A DNA stretch of 64,000 nucleotides from Rhodococcus sp. W8901 (GCF_013348805.1 NZ_CP054690.1:3906001-3970000); one strand, 5' to 3'. Shown: positions 28,963-40,544, counted from the first letter of the stretch. Numbers and translations are program-made. Notes: generated from the letters alone by a model not told the origin.

Positions 28963-30087
28963 TCAGCCACACAGTGCGGTCTCGACCGAGACGTACGGCA
29001 ACGCGTGCGCCAGCGCCACCGGCGCGTGCGTCACCTGACCCGACCAGGCATTCAATCCCATCGCCAGCGCACGGTCGGCGCGCATCGCCCCGCGCCAACC
29101 CTTTTCCGCGATCACCGAGACAAACGGCAACGTAACGTTTACCAACGCGCGGGTGGACGTATGGGGAACAATGCTCGGCATATTGGGAACCGCATAAATA
29201 ATAGAATTGTGAACCATATAGGTGGGTTGGTCGTGGGTCGTGGGACGCGAATCCTCGAAGCACCCGCCCTGATCGATCGCGATGTCCACCAGCACACTGC
29301 CCGGCAGCATCCGGGACACCTGCTCGGACGAGACCAACCGCGGCGCGCGGGCACCGTGCACCAGCACGGCGCCGATCACCAGATCCGCGTCGACCAGCGT
29401 CCGCTCGAGTTCCGTCCGGGTCGACACGACGGTCGAGATACGGGCCCCGAAGCGGGCGTGCAGCGCGCGTAGGCGCTCGACGTCGCGGTCGAACACGGTC
29501 ACCCGTGCGCCCATCCCCACCGCGACCGCCGTGGCGTGGGTCCCGGCGCTCCCGGCGCCGATGACCACGACACCGGCAGGTGGAACGCCGGGCACCCCGC
29601 CGAGCAGGATGCCGCGTCCGCAGCCGCCCGCGGTGGATTGCAGCGCGTGCGCCCCGACCTGCGTGGCGAGGCGGCCGGCAACCTCGCTCATCGGTGCCAG
29701 CAGCGGGAGCGAGCCGTCGGCGCGTTCGACCGTCTCGTACGCGATCGCGGTGACGCCACTCGACAGCAACGCCTCGGTGCACTCGAGCGACGCCGCGAGA
29801 TGCAGGTAGGTGAACAGCACCTGCCCCCGTCGCATCAGTTCGAACTCCGGCGCGAGCGGCTCCTTGACCTTCACGATCAGGTCGGCCTCGGCCCAGACGT
29901 CTTCGGCGTGATCGACGATCCGGGCCCCCGCGGCGACGAACTCACCGTCGGACATCGACGAACCGTCGCCCGCCCCACGCTCGACGACGACGTCGTGTCC
30001 CTGCGCACGCAGTTCGGTGACCGAGAGCGGGGTCAACGCGACCCGCAGCTCACCGCTCTTGATCTCCTTCGGCACACCAATTCTCAT
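28963..30087 (-). CDS. ald: alanine dehydrogenase
   Basis: 374 residues. NAD-dependent interconversion of L-alanine and pyruvate plus ammonia. Lys75 (VKVKEPL) and His96 (YLHLAAS) are the catalytic pair at their usual numbers; the NAD loop is VIGAGSAGTHA and DIAIDQGG carries the catalytic Asp. The start is ATG 30087, with GGAGGAGG four bases upstream. The last third, encoding about YMVHNSIIYAVPNMPSIVPH, uses AT-ending codons (TAT, GTT, AAT, ATT) unlike the rest of the gene. Divergent from the lipoprotein gene; the shared upstream region holds a direct and an inverted repeat. Confidence 0.93.
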   Translation of the reverse strand: MRIGVPKEIKSGELRVALTPLSVTELRAQGHDVVVERGAGDGSSMSDGEFVAAGARIVDHAEDVWAEADLIVKVKEPLAPEFELMRRGQVLFTYLHLAASLECTEALLSSGVTAIAYETVERADGSLPLLAPMSEVAGRLATQVGAHALQSTAGGCGRGILLGGVPGVPPAGVVVIGAGSAGTHATAVAVGMGARVTVFDRDVERLRALHARFGARISTVVSTRTELERTLVDADLVIGAVLVHGARAPRLVSSEQVSRMLPGSVLVDIAIDQGGCFEDSRPTTHDQPTYMVHNSIIYAVPNMPSIVPHTSTRALVNVTLPFVSVIAEKGWRGAMRADRALAMGLNAWSGQVTHAPVALAHALPYVSVETALCG

Positions 30088-30107
30088 GATGCCTCCTCCG
30101 CGCGGAC

Positions 30108-30133
30108 CTGCCGGGTCACGGAACTGCCGGGTC
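30108..30133. repeat. direct repeat upstream of ald
   Basis: CTGCCGGGTC occurs at 30108-30117 and 30124-30133, 16 bases start to start, 21 bases upstream of the ald start codon. It could be a tandem binding site for an Lrp-type regulator, which commonly controls ald, but no consensus was matched. Confidence 0.3.
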
Positions 30134-30170
30134 CCGACGCGCTGCGGATCGGGCGGGATCGAAGCGCGGA

Positions 30171-30199
30171 TCGTGGGACCTTCATCGAGGGTCCCACGA
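30171..30199. promoter_or_regulatory. inverted repeat between ald and the lipoprotein gene
   Basis: Perfect 10-bp arms TCGTGGGACC and GGTCCCACGA with a 9-base spacer, in the 194-bp divergent region. It lies 84 bases upstream of ald and 83 bases upstream of the lipoprotein start, so it could control either. Confidence 0.4.
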
Positions 30200-30281
30200 A
30201 ATGCGCCGGGGCGGTTCGGCGACCGCACATCGCAGCCGGGATAATCTCTGGTCCGAGCAGATCCCTACCCAAGGAGATGTA

Positions 30282-31587
30282 ATGCGGCGTGCCCTACGGT
30301 CGTCGGCGGCGGCGCTGACGGCGATCTCGGCCCTCCTCCTCGCAGGATGCGGCGGGGATTCCGGCACCGCGGACGTCTTCGGTGCGGGCGGATGCGGGAA
30401 TGCACGCCGATGCGCGGAGCAGCAACACGAGCCCGGTGACGGGATCCCGGTCGCTCGACTTCCAGTGGTCCCGCCCGATCGGCGGCCCCACCCCCACGAA
30501 CGCCTCGGTGGCGGCGAACGGACAGGTCTTCCTCACCGCACGCACCGACGAGGGCTGCAACCTCCTCTCGTTCCAGATCGACACCGGCCGCAAGCGCTGG
30601 TGCACCCGGATCGGCCCGGGCGCCGCGACCTCGACTCCCGTGGTGGACGCCGCCACCAACATCTACATCGGCGACGAGGGCGCGATGAGCTCGTTCAACG
30701 AGCGCGGCCAGTTGCGCTGGCGTACACCGGTGTCCGGCACTCCGCGGTCCGCCCAGTTCACCGGCGACGGCAACCTGCTGTTCATCACGCAGCTCGGCCA
30801 GATCAACGTCCTCGATCCGCAGACCGGCTTCAAGGTGGCGCCGTCGTACGACCTGATCCCGCCGGCGTCGTACACGCAGGGCGCCAACGTCGAGCCCGTT
30901 CCGAACGACCAGGGCCTCGACGGGTGCCTCGCCGGCGGGCAACAGTGCCCGGTCGCGAACACGCCGGCGATCGATCTGGACAACGGTCGCTTCGTGTTCA
31001 CATTCTGGCGCCCCTTCGCCCCACAGGCCGACCTGGTCGCGATGCGCTACACCGGAGGTGACGATCCGAGGATCGTCGAGGACTGGTCGACCGGCACCCT
31101 GCCGGGCGGCCCCGCCGGCGGCCCGAACCTGTCCGCGGACGGAAAGACCGTGTACACCAACGACAATGCCGGGCACCTGTGGGCCGTCGACGCCGAGACC
31201 GGTGAACCGCGGTGGAGCTACGACGTCGGCTACCCGGCCCTGGGCACCCCGTCCACGTCCGCCGGCGGACTGATCATTCCTGCCGGCGCGGAGAAGGGTC
31301 GGCTGCTGGCGGTGCGCGATCGCGGCGACCACGCCGAACTGGTGTGGGAGCGAGCCGATCTGCTGCAGCTCGGCGTGCCCGCGCAGACCGCCGGCACCAC
31401 CGGATACACCGTCGTCCGGGACGGCGACGCCGGACTCGCACTGCTGACGTTCGACACCGAGACCGGCGAAACGCTCGACCAGGACCCCCTGCCCGGGGCC
31501 ACCGGGTTCACCGTCGGTACCTCGATCGGACCGGACGGCGAGGTGCTCACCCCGACCCTGATCGGGGAACTGTTCGTCCTGAAGTAG
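30282..31587 (+). CDS. PQQ-like beta-propeller lipoprotein (Rv3035-like), apparent frameshift after the signal peptide
   Basis: ATG 30282, preceded by an AAGGAG ribosome site, opens a lipoprotein signal peptide ending in the lipobox LLAGC (about 19-23). The rest of the protein is in a different frame: the beta-propeller body runs from GTG 30382 to 31587 (401 residues) with PQQ-like blade motifs such as GQVFLTARTD, LLSFQIDTGRKRW, TPVVDA, IYIGDEGAMSSF and LWAVDAETGEPRWSYD. A stop at 30316 in the body frame rules out an earlier in-frame start. A net +1 shift is needed between about 30352 and 30430. Either a real inactivating or phase-variable change, or a sequencing error. Confidence 0.75.
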
Positions 31588-31590
31588 GCG

Positions 31591-32748
31591 TCAGTCCCGC
31601 GCGGCACACACGAAAGCGACGGGCGTCCGGCCGATCCTGGTGAGTACCACCGACATCGGCGTGGTGCCGCGCAGTTTCAGGCGCGGCCGCAGCACCGCCG
31701 GATCGATGTCGAGACCACGGACCAGGATCTCCGCCGACCCGCAGTCGCGCGCGGCCAGTTCCTGCCGCAGCGCCTTCTCGGTGTACTTGAGCCGCGCCAG
31801 TATCCGGAAACCGCGCACGCCGTCGGGCACGCTGTCGCCGGTCAGGTAGGCGATCCGCGGATCCAGCTGCCACAACCCGTGCCGGGCCGCGTAGTGGCGC
31901 ACCAGGCCGGACCGCACGACGGCTCCGTCCGGGTCGATGATCCACTCCCCCGGTTCGCGCTCCGGGATGTCGTCGGGCTCGGCGTCGGTGATCTCCCAGG
32001 TCGTCCCGTCCGAACGCAGCACGCTCGCCCGGCGCCGCACGCCTGGGCCTGCCAGCCCCGGCGACCACAGGCACGCCTCGCGCACCCCGCCGTCGAGCGA
32101 GACCACCTCCACCTCGCCGTCCCAGTCGAGCCGGTCGAAGTCGAGGCCCGGGGCGCACTTCACCGCGAGATCACGCCCGGCGTAGACGTCGAGCAGGTCC
32201 GGCAGCGGCGGCATCAGGGCCGCCGGGTCGTGTGTGCGCCTACCGCCGGAACGTCGTGCGGGGTCGGCGATCACGACGGTGTCGCGGGTACAGGGTCGTA
32301 GCGCGTCGGCGCGCACGAGTGTCGCGCCGGGAACATTGTGGGCCGCCATCGCCAACCGGACGGGGTCGAGATCGCTGCCGATCACGGTGTCCGCCACCGG
32401 AACCAGCGCCGAAAGCTCGGCACCGATCGAGCAGGTGACGTCGTGGACGCGGCGGCCCGCGAGCCGGACGCCGCGGTGCCGCGCCACCACGATCGGCGTC
32501 GCCTGCTGCAACGCGTCGTCGGTGAACAGCCAGGACTCGGCACCGTCCAGCTTGGCCTGCGCCTTGCGCCGCAGCAGCACCGTCTCGATCAGCAGTGCCG
32601 CGCGGTCACCGAAACGCGCACGCGCCCGGCCGATGTCGGCCAGTCGCGTACGCGTCGACAGCTCCGATTCCGCCGTCTCCGCCAGCGCCGCGATGCCGTC
32701 CGCGCTGCGCAGGTATCCGACGTCGTCGGTCGTGAAGTCGTATCCCAA
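31591..32748 (-). CDS. class I methyltransferase with THUMP-like C-terminus (Rv3037c-like)
   Basis: 385 residues. The N-terminal half is helical; the SAM-binding core starts at VHDVTCSIGAELSAL (motif I), GSDLDPVR (motif II), and a catalytic-loop equivalent IADPARRSGGRR. The C-terminal 120 residues resemble a THUMP-like domain, common in RNA-modifying enzymes. The mycobacterial counterpart has been proposed for methylglucose lipopolysaccharide methylation, but the architecture suggests nucleic acid as substrate. It starts 17 bases after the next methyltransferase's stop and converges on the lipoprotein gene with 3 bases between stops. Confidence 0.82.
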   Translation of the reverse strand: MGYDFTTDDVGYLRSADGIAALAETAESELSTRTRLADIGRARARFGDRAALLIETVLLRRKAQAKLDGAESWLFTDDALQQATPIVVARHRGVRLAGRRVHDVTCSIGAELSALVPVADTVIGSDLDPVRLAMAAHNVPGATLVRADALRPCTRDTVVIADPARRSGGRRTHDPAALMPPLPDLLDVYAGRDLAVKCAPGLDFDRLDWDGEVEVVSLDGGVREACLWSPGLAGPGVRRRASVLRSDGTTWEITDAEPDDIPEREPGEWIIDPDGAVVRSGLVRHYAARHGLWQLDPRIAYLTGDSVPDGVRGFRILARLKYTEKALRQELAARDCGSAEILVRGLDIDPAVLRPRLKLRGTTPMSVVLTRIGRTPVAFVCAARD

Positions 32749-32765
32749 AGCTCGTTCGGCTCAGT

Positions 32766-33749
32766 TCAGTCGGTGGCGCCCGGCTTCACGCCGGTGATCA
32801 TCACGTTGTAGAAGAAATTGCGCGGAACCACGTGCTGGAGCACCTTGTCGTCCAGCCAGCTCAGCGACTTGAAACCACCGAACGCGAACCTGGCCCAGCC
32901 CCAGCCCAGCTTCTCCGGCGGCACGGCGGCCTCGAAGGTGCGGACCGGCCAGCCGAGCAGCGCGGCGGCGAACTCCTCCGTCTTGGCCTTCACCTCGACG
33001 GCGCCGGCCGACTTCGCGATGTTCTCGAGGTCGGTGGGATCGAACGTGTGCAGGTCGACGACGGCCTCGAGCGCGGCGGCACGGGACGACTCGTCGAGCT
33101 CGGCCTGCGGACGACGCCAGTCGGACAGGAACGGCAGCTTGGTGACGTTCGTGGTCGCAGCCCACGTCGCGCGCCCGAGCCAGCGGGCGTAGAAGTTGCC
33201 GATGGTGCTGGGCTCGCCGGCGAAGACGAACCGGCCGCCCGGCTTGAGCACGCGCAGCACCTCGCGCAGCGACTGCTCGACGTCCGGGATGTGGTGCAGG
33301 ACCGCATGGCCGACGACGAGGTCGAAGGTGTCGTCCTCGTACGGGATGGTCTCGGCATCGGCGACGCGGCCGTCGACGGGCAGCCCGAGGTGCTCCGCGT
33401 TGCGCATCGCGACCTTGACCATGCCCGGGGACAGGTCGGTGACCGAACCGGTCTTCGCGACGCCGCCCTGCATGAGGTTGAGCAGGAAGAAGCCCGTTCC
33501 GCAGCCCAGTTCCAGCGCCCGCTCGTACGGCAGCGGCTGATCGCCCGCGACGGCGTCGAACCGGCCCCGCGCGTACTCGATGCAACGCTCGTCGTACGAG
33601 ATGGACCACTTGTCGTCGTAGGTCTCCGCTTCCCAATCGTGGTACAGGACCTGGGCGAGCTTCGTGTCCTTCAACGCAGCCTCGACCTCTTCGGCGGTTG
33701 CGTGCGGGTTCGGCGCGGGATCGATCCCGTCGTTCGGGCTAGCAGTCAT
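32766..33749 (-). CDS. SAM-dependent methyltransferase (Rv3038c-like)
   Basis: 327 residues, equal to the M. tuberculosis protein as I recall. Motif I ALELGCGTGFFLLNL, motif II VTDLSPGMVKVA, DTFDLVVGHAVLHHIPDVE and LRVLKPGGRFVFAGEPS are those of a UbiE/COQ5-like class I fold. The C-terminal about 110 residues have no recognised fold. The start is ATG 33749, with GGATT upstream; the longer frame is intergenic. It leads a two-gene operon with the THUMP-like methyltransferase. A strong palindrome separates it from the enoyl-CoA hydratase gene. Confidence 0.85.
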   Translation of the reverse strand: MTASPNDGIDPAPNPHATAEEVEAALKDTKLAQVLYHDWEAETYDDKWSISYDERCIEYARGRFDAVAGDQPLPYERALELGCGTGFFLLNLMQGGVAKTGSVTDLSPGMVKVAMRNAEHLGLPVDGRVADAETIPYEDDTFDLVVGHAVLHHIPDVEQSLREVLRVLKPGGRFVFAGEPSTIGNFYARWLGRATWAATTNVTKLPFLSDWRRPQAELDESSRAAALEAVVDLHTFDPTDLENIAKSAGAVEVKAKTEEFAAALLGWPVRTFEAAVPPEKLGWGWARFAFGGFKSLSWLDDKVLQHVVPRNFFYNVMITGVKPGATD

Positions 33750-33810
33750 GCAGCGAATCCTACCCAATGGTAAGGAATGAACAAGTTCTAGTTTTGGGCC
33801 TCGGGGGGCC

Positions 33811-33869
33811 CGATTTGCGCACTTGCCGCGGTTCCGGACGACCGGAAACGCCGACAAGTGCGCAAATCG
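33811..33869. terminator. compound hairpin between two leftward genes
   Basis: Outer arms of 15 bp (CGATTTGCGCACTTG and its exact complement) enclose a second 9-bp stem with one mismatch. It starts about 10 bases past the enoyl-CoA hydratase stop and probably terminates that transcript. The CAAGTGCGCAAATCG arm looks like a dispersed actinobacterial repeat. Confidence 0.7.
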
Positions 33870-33878
33870 CGGTGAGCT

Positions 33879-34658
33879 CTACTTGCCGGTGAACTTCGCC
33901 TTGCCGGGGCCGTTCTCGACGAACGACTCCATGCCGATGGTGCGGTCCGCGGTCGCGAACAGCGACGCGAACAGGTGCTGCTCGATCTTCAGGCCGGTCG
34001 CCAGGTCGGTGTCGAGGCCCTGATCGATCGCGGCCTTCGCGGCGGCGATCGCGCGGCTCGCGGCGCCGGTGAACTGCGACGCCCACTTGCGGGCGGCGTT
34101 GTACACCTCGTCGGGAGCGACCATCTCGTCGATCAGGCCGATCTGCAGGGCCTCCTCGGCGCCGACGAAGCGGCCCGTGAACACCATGTCCTTGGCCTTC
34201 GCCGGGCCCACCAGGCGGGCGAGGCGCTGCGTGCCGCCACCGCCGGGAATGACGCCCAGCAGGATCTCCGGGACACCGAGCTTGACGTTGTCGCCGGCGA
34301 TGCGGCGATCCGCACCCAGCGCGACCTCGAGGCCGCCGCCCAGCGCGTAGCCGGTGATGGCGGCGACGGTCGGCTTCGGGATGTCGGCGATCGCACCGAG
34401 CGCCGACTGCAGGTCGGCGATGATCTCGCTCATCTGCACGAAGTCGAGCTCCGCCATCTCCTTGATGTCGGCGCCCGCGGCGAACACCTTCTCACCGCCG
34501 TAGACGATGACAGCCTTGACCTCCGGATCGACGGTGGCCTGCCGGGCCGCGGCCCGAATCTCTTCCTGCACCTGACGGTTCAGCGCGTTCATCGGGGGGC
34601 GCGCCAGACGGATCGTACCGATACCTTCGGAAACCTCGAGGGTCACAAACTCAGCCAT
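33879..34658 (-). CDS. enoyl-CoA hydratase/isomerase (EchA17-like)
   Basis: 259 residues. Crotonase fold: oxyanion-hole segments KVFAAGADIKEM and ITGYALGGGLEVAL, and the catalytic glutamate region PEILLGVIPGGGGTQRL with the Glu in PEI and an acid position at VGAEEAL. It should hydrate trans-2-enoyl-CoA in beta-oxidation or a related pathway. It follows the NUDIX gene by 10 bases, giving an operon similar to Rv3040c-Rv3039c. It may feed electrons to EtfBA indirectly through acyl-CoA dehydrogenases. Confidence 0.92.
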   Translation of the reverse strand: MAEFVTLEVSEGIGTIRLARPPMNALNRQVQEEIRAAARQATVDPEVKAVIVYGGEKVFAAGADIKEMAELDFVQMSEIIADLQSALGAIADIPKPTVAAITGYALGGGLEVALGADRRIAGDNVKLGVPEILLGVIPGGGGTQRLARLVGPAKAKDMVFTGRFVGAEEALQIGLIDEMVAPDEVYNAARKWASQFTGAASRAIAAAKAAIDQGLDTDLATGLKIEQHLFASLFATADRTIGMESFVENGPGKAKFTGK

Positions 34659-34668
34659 GTGACTGAGG

Positions 34669-35532
34669 CTACTGGTCGGCGCCCCAGGGCAACGCCCCGG
34701 TGTCGTAGTACCCCTCGTCGCCGGGGAAGGCCACCCGCGGCTTGCCGTCCACGAAGCTCAGCTCGGGCAGGATCGGCGAGATCTCCGGCTCCGCAGCCAG
34801 AATCGCGTCGACGCCGTCGAACCGGCCGAGCGCGGCGAGCTGACTCCACGTGGGCGGCAACAGGACACTGCGACGCTCACGCCAGTCGTCGACGGCCGCA
34901 GCCGGAGTCCGCCACGAGACCTCCGCGGCCTCCGACGTGTCACCGTCCGCCAACTGCCCCTCCGGGAGCACCGCGACGAAGAAGCGCGTGTCGTACCGGC
35001 GCCCCTCCTGGACGGGGGTGATCCAGTTGGCCCACGGGCGCAGCAGATCCGTTCGCAGGACCAGGTTCTCGCGCGCGAGGAAGTCCGCGAACGACAGCTC
35101 CCGCGACTCGAGCTGGCGACGCGCCCGCGCGTACCCGGTGGTGTCGGCGACGACGGTGTCGACGGTGGGGCCGGCCAGCAGCACGCCGCACTCCTCGAAC
35201 GTCTCACGAACCGCCGAGCACACGAGGGCCTTGGCACGGGCATCGTCGACGCCGAACCTCTCGGCCCACCACGACAGCGGCGGACCGGCCCAGCGGACGT
35301 CGGCGTCCCCGTCGGACGGATCCACGCCGCCGCCGGGAAACACCGTCATACCGCCCGCGAATGCCATCCCCGCCACACGCCGCAGCAGGAAGACCTCGAC
35401 GCCCGCGTCGCCGTCGCGCACGAGCATCACGGTGGACGCGTCCTTCGGCGCCGGGACGGTGGTGTCCGGTGCGGTGGTATCCGGTGCGACGGCGCCGACG
35501 GAAGCGGCGCCCGACTCTCGAGAAGTTCCCAT
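34669..35532 (-). CDS. NUDIX hydrolase
   Basis: 287 residues. The NUDIX box is split: GGGVDPSDGD and, after an insertion of about 30 residues, AVRETFEECGVLL with the R-E-x2-E-E-x-G core. This arrangement is seen in CoA- or acyl-CoA-cleaving NUDIX enzymes of the NUDT7/19 type. The first 30 residues are low-complexity (repeated APDTTAPDTTVPAP). The gene is immediately upstream of the enoyl-CoA hydratase, which supports a link to acyl-CoA metabolism. Confidence 0.82.
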   Translation of the reverse strand: MGTSRESGAASVGAVAPDTTAPDTTVPAPKDASTVMLVRDGDAGVEVFLLRRVAGMAFAGGMTVFPGGGVDPSDGDADVRWAGPPLSWWAERFGVDDARAKALVCSAVRETFEECGVLLAGPTVDTVVADTTGYARARRQLESRELSFADFLARENLVLRTDLLRPWANWITPVQEGRRYDTRFFVAVLPEGQLADGDTSEAAEVSWRTPAAAVDDWRERRSVLLPPTWSQLAALGRFDGVDAILAAEPEISPILPELSFVDGKPRVAFPGDEGYYDTGALPWGADQ

Positions 35533-35587
35533 ATCCGGAACCTACGCCCCGAGTGACGAACGCCTCACCACCGGTCCGGTCCGCGTG

Positions 35588-36418
35588 TCAGGCCCGGTGC
35601 AGGCCGGGATGCCGCGTGCGGCGGGCGAAGAATCGGCCGTCGACGCGGTCGAGGGTGATCGCCTGGCTGAAAGCCTCGCTCAGGTTCTCGGCCGTGATGA
35701 CGTCGTCGAGCAGGCCCTGCGAGACCACGCGGCCCTCCGAGAGCAGCATCGCGTGCGTGAAGCCCGGCGGGATCTCCTCGACGTGATGGGTGATGAGCAC
35801 CGTCGCCGGCGAATCCGGGTCCGCGGCCAGGTCACCGAGGCGCGCGACGAGTTCCTCACGGCCACCGAGGTCGAGGCCCGCGGCAGGCTCGTCGAGGAGC
35901 AACAGTTCGGGGTCGGTCATGAGCGCACGAGCGATCAGCACGCGCTTGCGTTCACCCTCGGACAGCGTCCCGTAGGTGCGGGTCGCGAGATGCTCGGCGC
36001 CGAGACTCTCGAGCATCTCGACGGCCCGCTCGGTGTCCATGTCCTCGTAGCGTTCCCGCCAGCGTCCGAGCACCGAGTAACCGGCCGACACCACCAGATC
36101 GCTCACGATCTCGTCGGCCGGAACCCGATGCGCGAGCGCCGACGACGACAGCCCGATCCGTGGCCGCAGCTCGGTGATGTCGACCTTGCCGAACGTCTCG
36201 CCGAACAGTCGGGCCACGCCGGCGGTCGGGTGGACCTCGGCGGCGGCCATGCGCAGCAGCGACGTCTTGCCGGCGCCGTTGGGGCCGAGCACGACCCACT
36301 TCTCGTCCAACTCCACTTGCCAGGAGACCGGGCCGACGAGGGTCGCTCCGCCACGGCGAATCAGGACGTCTTCGAAATCGATGAGGAGATCAGGATCTGG
36401 TTCCGACACAGCGACCAT
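35588..36418 (-). CDS. stand-alone ABC-transporter ATPase (Rv3041c-like)
   Basis: 276 residues. Walker A GPNGAGKTSLL (about 56-66), Q-loop region, signature LSEGERKRVLIARAL, Walker B LLLLDEPAAGLD and the switch His in LITHHVEE. It most resembles ModF/iron-chelate type ATPases. No permease or binding-protein gene adjoins it, so either the partner lies elsewhere or it acts on a soluble target. Spaced 55-60 bases from both neighbours. Confidence 0.9.
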   Translation of the reverse strand: MVAVSEPDPDLLIDFEDVLIRRGGATLVGPVSWQVELDEKWVVLGPNGAGKTSLLRMAAAEVHPTAGVARLFGETFGKVDITELRPRIGLSSSALAHRVPADEIVSDLVVSAGYSVLGRWRERYEDMDTERAVEMLESLGAEHLATRTYGTLSEGERKRVLIARALMTDPELLLLDEPAAGLDLGGREELVARLGDLAADPDSPATVLITHHVEEIPPGFTHAMLLSEGRVVSQGLLDDVITAENLSEAFSQAITLDRVDGRFFARRTRHPGLHRA

Positions 36419-36478
36419 CTTCCCGTACTCGGTTGCGGCCGCATCGACTGGACCCGGACCTGCGTGTCGCCCTGGGGA

Positions 36479-38475
<1,997 letters not shown>

Positions 38476-38530
38476 CTACGTACAAAGAAATCCGGCCCCC
38501 ATTCTGCCAAGTCGAGGTGGCGGCACGGGA

Positions 38531-38575
38531 AAGGCCCCGCCAGCTCCCTCGACATCGGGGATCGGGCGGGGCCTT
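38531..38575 (-). terminator. hairpin after ctaD
   Basis: Perfect 11-bp arms AAGGCCCCGCC and GGCGGGGCCTT around a 23-base loop, 28 bases past the ctaD stop. On the minus strand the stem is followed by TTCCC. It separates ctaD from serB2. Confidence 0.8.
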
Positions 38576-38602
38576 CCGGCAGAGCAGGGACCTTCCGGTC
38601 CG

Positions 38603-40339
38603 CTAGGACTTGCTGTCTTCCAGGACCGCGGTGGCGTGCTTGCCGCCGTGTCCGATACCGACATGAGCCTCGTCGCGCAGGCGCTCGACCATGTGCGGGT
38701 AGTGCAGCTCGAACGCCGGACGCTCCGAACGGATCCGGGGCAGCTCGGTGAAGTTGTGGCGCGGCGGCGGGCAGGTGGTGGCCCACTCGAGCGAGTTGCC
38801 GTAGCCCCACGGGTCGTCGACCTTGACGACCTCGCCGTACCGGTAGCTCTTGAAGACGTTCCACAGGAACGGCAGCGTCGAGGCACCGAGGATGAACGAG
38901 CCGATCGTGGAGATCGTGTTCAGCGTGGTGAAGCCGTCGCTGGGCAGGTAGTCCGCGTAGCGACGCGGCATGCCCTCGGCACCGAGCCAGTGCTGGACCA
39001 GGAAGGTGGAGTGGAAGCCGACGAACGTGGTCCAGAAGTGCCACTTCGCGAGGCGCTCGTCCATCATGCGGCCGGTCATCTTCGGGAACCAGAAGTAGAT
39101 ACCCGCGTAGGTGGCGAACACGATGGTGCCGAAGAGCACGTAGTGGAAGTGCGCGATCACGAAGTACGTGTCGGTGACGTGGAAGTCGATCGGCGGGCTT
39201 GCGAGCAGGACGCCCGACAGACCACCGAAGAGGAAGGTCACGAGGAAGCCGACCGAGAACAGCATCGGCGACTCGAACGTCAACTGTCCCTTCCACATCG
39301 TTCCGATCCAGTTGAAGAACTTCACACCGGTCGGGACCGCGATGAGGAACGTCATGAAGGAGAAGAACGGCAGCAGGACGGCGCCCGTCGCGTACATGTG
39401 GTGCGCCCACACGGCGATCGACAGGGCCGCGATGGCCATCGTGGCGTACACCAGACCGCTGTAACCGAAGATCGGCTTACGCGAGAAGACCGGGAAGATC
39501 TCCGAGACGATGCCGAAGAACGGCAGCGCGATGATGTACACCTCGGGGTGACCGAAGAACCAGAACAGGTGCTGCCACAGCAGGACGCCACCGGTTGCCG
39601 GGTCGAAGATGTGGCCACCGAGGTGACGGTCGACGAACAGGCCCATGAACGCGGCGGTGAGCAGCGGGAACGCCAGCAGGATGAGGATGGCGGTGATGAG
39701 GATGTTCCACGTAAAGATCGGCATCCGGAACATGGTCATGCCCGGTGCGCGCAGGCACACGATGGTGGTGATGAAGTTGACGCCACCGAGGATGGTGCCC
39801 AGACCGGCAACCGCGAGGCCCAGGATCCACAGGTCCGCACCGATGCCGGGCGAGTGCAGCTCGCTCGTCAGCGGGGTGTAGGCGGTCCAGCCGAAGTCGG
39901 CCGCGCCACCCGGGGTGATGAAGCCGGCGGTGGTGATGATGGCGCCGAACAGGTACAGCCAGTAGCTGAACGAGTTCAGACGCGGGAACGCCACGTCGGG
40001 CGCGCCGATCTGCAGCGGAACGATGTAGTTCGCGAAGCCGAACACGACCGGGGTCGCGTACAGCAGCAGCATGATCGTGCCGTGCATCGTGAACAGCTGG
40101 TTGAACTGCTCGTTGGACAGGAACTGCAGGCCCGGAACAGCGAGTTCGGTTCGCATCAGCAGGGCCATGAGGCCACCGATGAGGAAGAAGGCGAACGACG
40201 TCACCAGGTACATGATCCCGAGCACCTTGGGGTCGGTGGTCGTGATCATCTTGTAAATGAACGAGCCCTTGGGTCCCTGCCGTGGCGGGTAAGGCCTCGC
40301 TGCTATCTCTGGGACTGGCTGGGGCGCTACGGCAGTCAC
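38603..40339 (-). CDS. ctaD: cytochrome c oxidase subunit I (aa3)
   Basis: 578 residues with 12 membrane helices. Catalytic core of the aa3 terminal oxidase: it binds heme a and the heme a3/CuB centre and reduces O2 to water while pumping protons. The [13 protein letters not shown] segment carries a CuB histidine and the Tyr cross-link, AHHMYATG the other CuB histidines, and VIAHFHYVL the heme ligands. The His of TMHGTIM near the N-terminus is the first heme a ligand. Normal length. In actinobacteria it works with subunits encoded at the ctaC/qcr loci elsewhere. Confidence 0.98.
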   Translation of the reverse strand: MTAVAPQPVPEIAARPYPPRQGPKGSFIYKMITTTDPKVLGIMYLVTSFAFFLIGGLMALLMRTELAVPGLQFLSNEQFNQLFTMHGTIMLLLYATPVVFGFANYIVPLQIGAPDVAFPRLNSFSYWLYLFGAIITTAGFITPGGAADFGWTAYTPLTSELHSPGIGADLWILGLAVAGLGTILGGVNFITTIVCLRAPGMTMFRMPIFTWNILITAILILLAFPLLTAAFMGLFVDRHLGGHIFDPATGGVLLWQHLFWFFGHPEVYIIALPFFGIVSEIFPVFSRKPIFGYSGLVYATMAIAALSIAVWAHHMYATGAVLLPFFSFMTFLIAVPTGVKFFNWIGTMWKGQLTFESPMLFSVGFLVTFLFGGLSGVLLASPPIDFHVTDTYFVIAHFHYVLFGTIVFATYAGIYFWFPKMTGRMMDERLAKWHFWTTFVGFHSTFLVQHWLGAEGMPRRYADYLPSDGFTTLNTISTIGSFILGASTLPFLWNVFKSYRYGEVVKVDDPWGYGNSLEWATTCPPPRHNFTELPRIRSERPAFELHYPHMVERLRDEAHVGIGHGGKHATAVLEDSKS

Positions 40340-40524
40340 TAATCCTCCTGAATGTGCCCTTGATCGCTCCGCAGGCTCCGCTCTGAGCGCCGATCCCGGG
40401 CTGGCGAGATAGGCGTTCGCTGGCTTGCGCTCATCGAATCGTAGACGGTGCCTTCGGGGCCCGCGGACCGGGTCCTACTCCCTGTCGTACTCGGGCCGTA
40501 GTTCCCTCGGCCCACAGAGCCGCG

Positions 40525-40544
40525 AGCAGGACTTTAGTCCCCCA
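40525..40544. promoter_or_regulatory. DosR/DevR-like box
   Basis: The core AGGACTTTAGTCCC matches 13 of 14 positions of the DosR core GGGACTWWAGTCCC, and 15 of 20 of the full box. It sits 186 bases upstream of ctaD and 151 upstream of the lipoprotein gene. DosR controls hypoxia genes in mycobacteria and rhodococci. Match counted by eye; no binding data. Confidence 0.45.
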
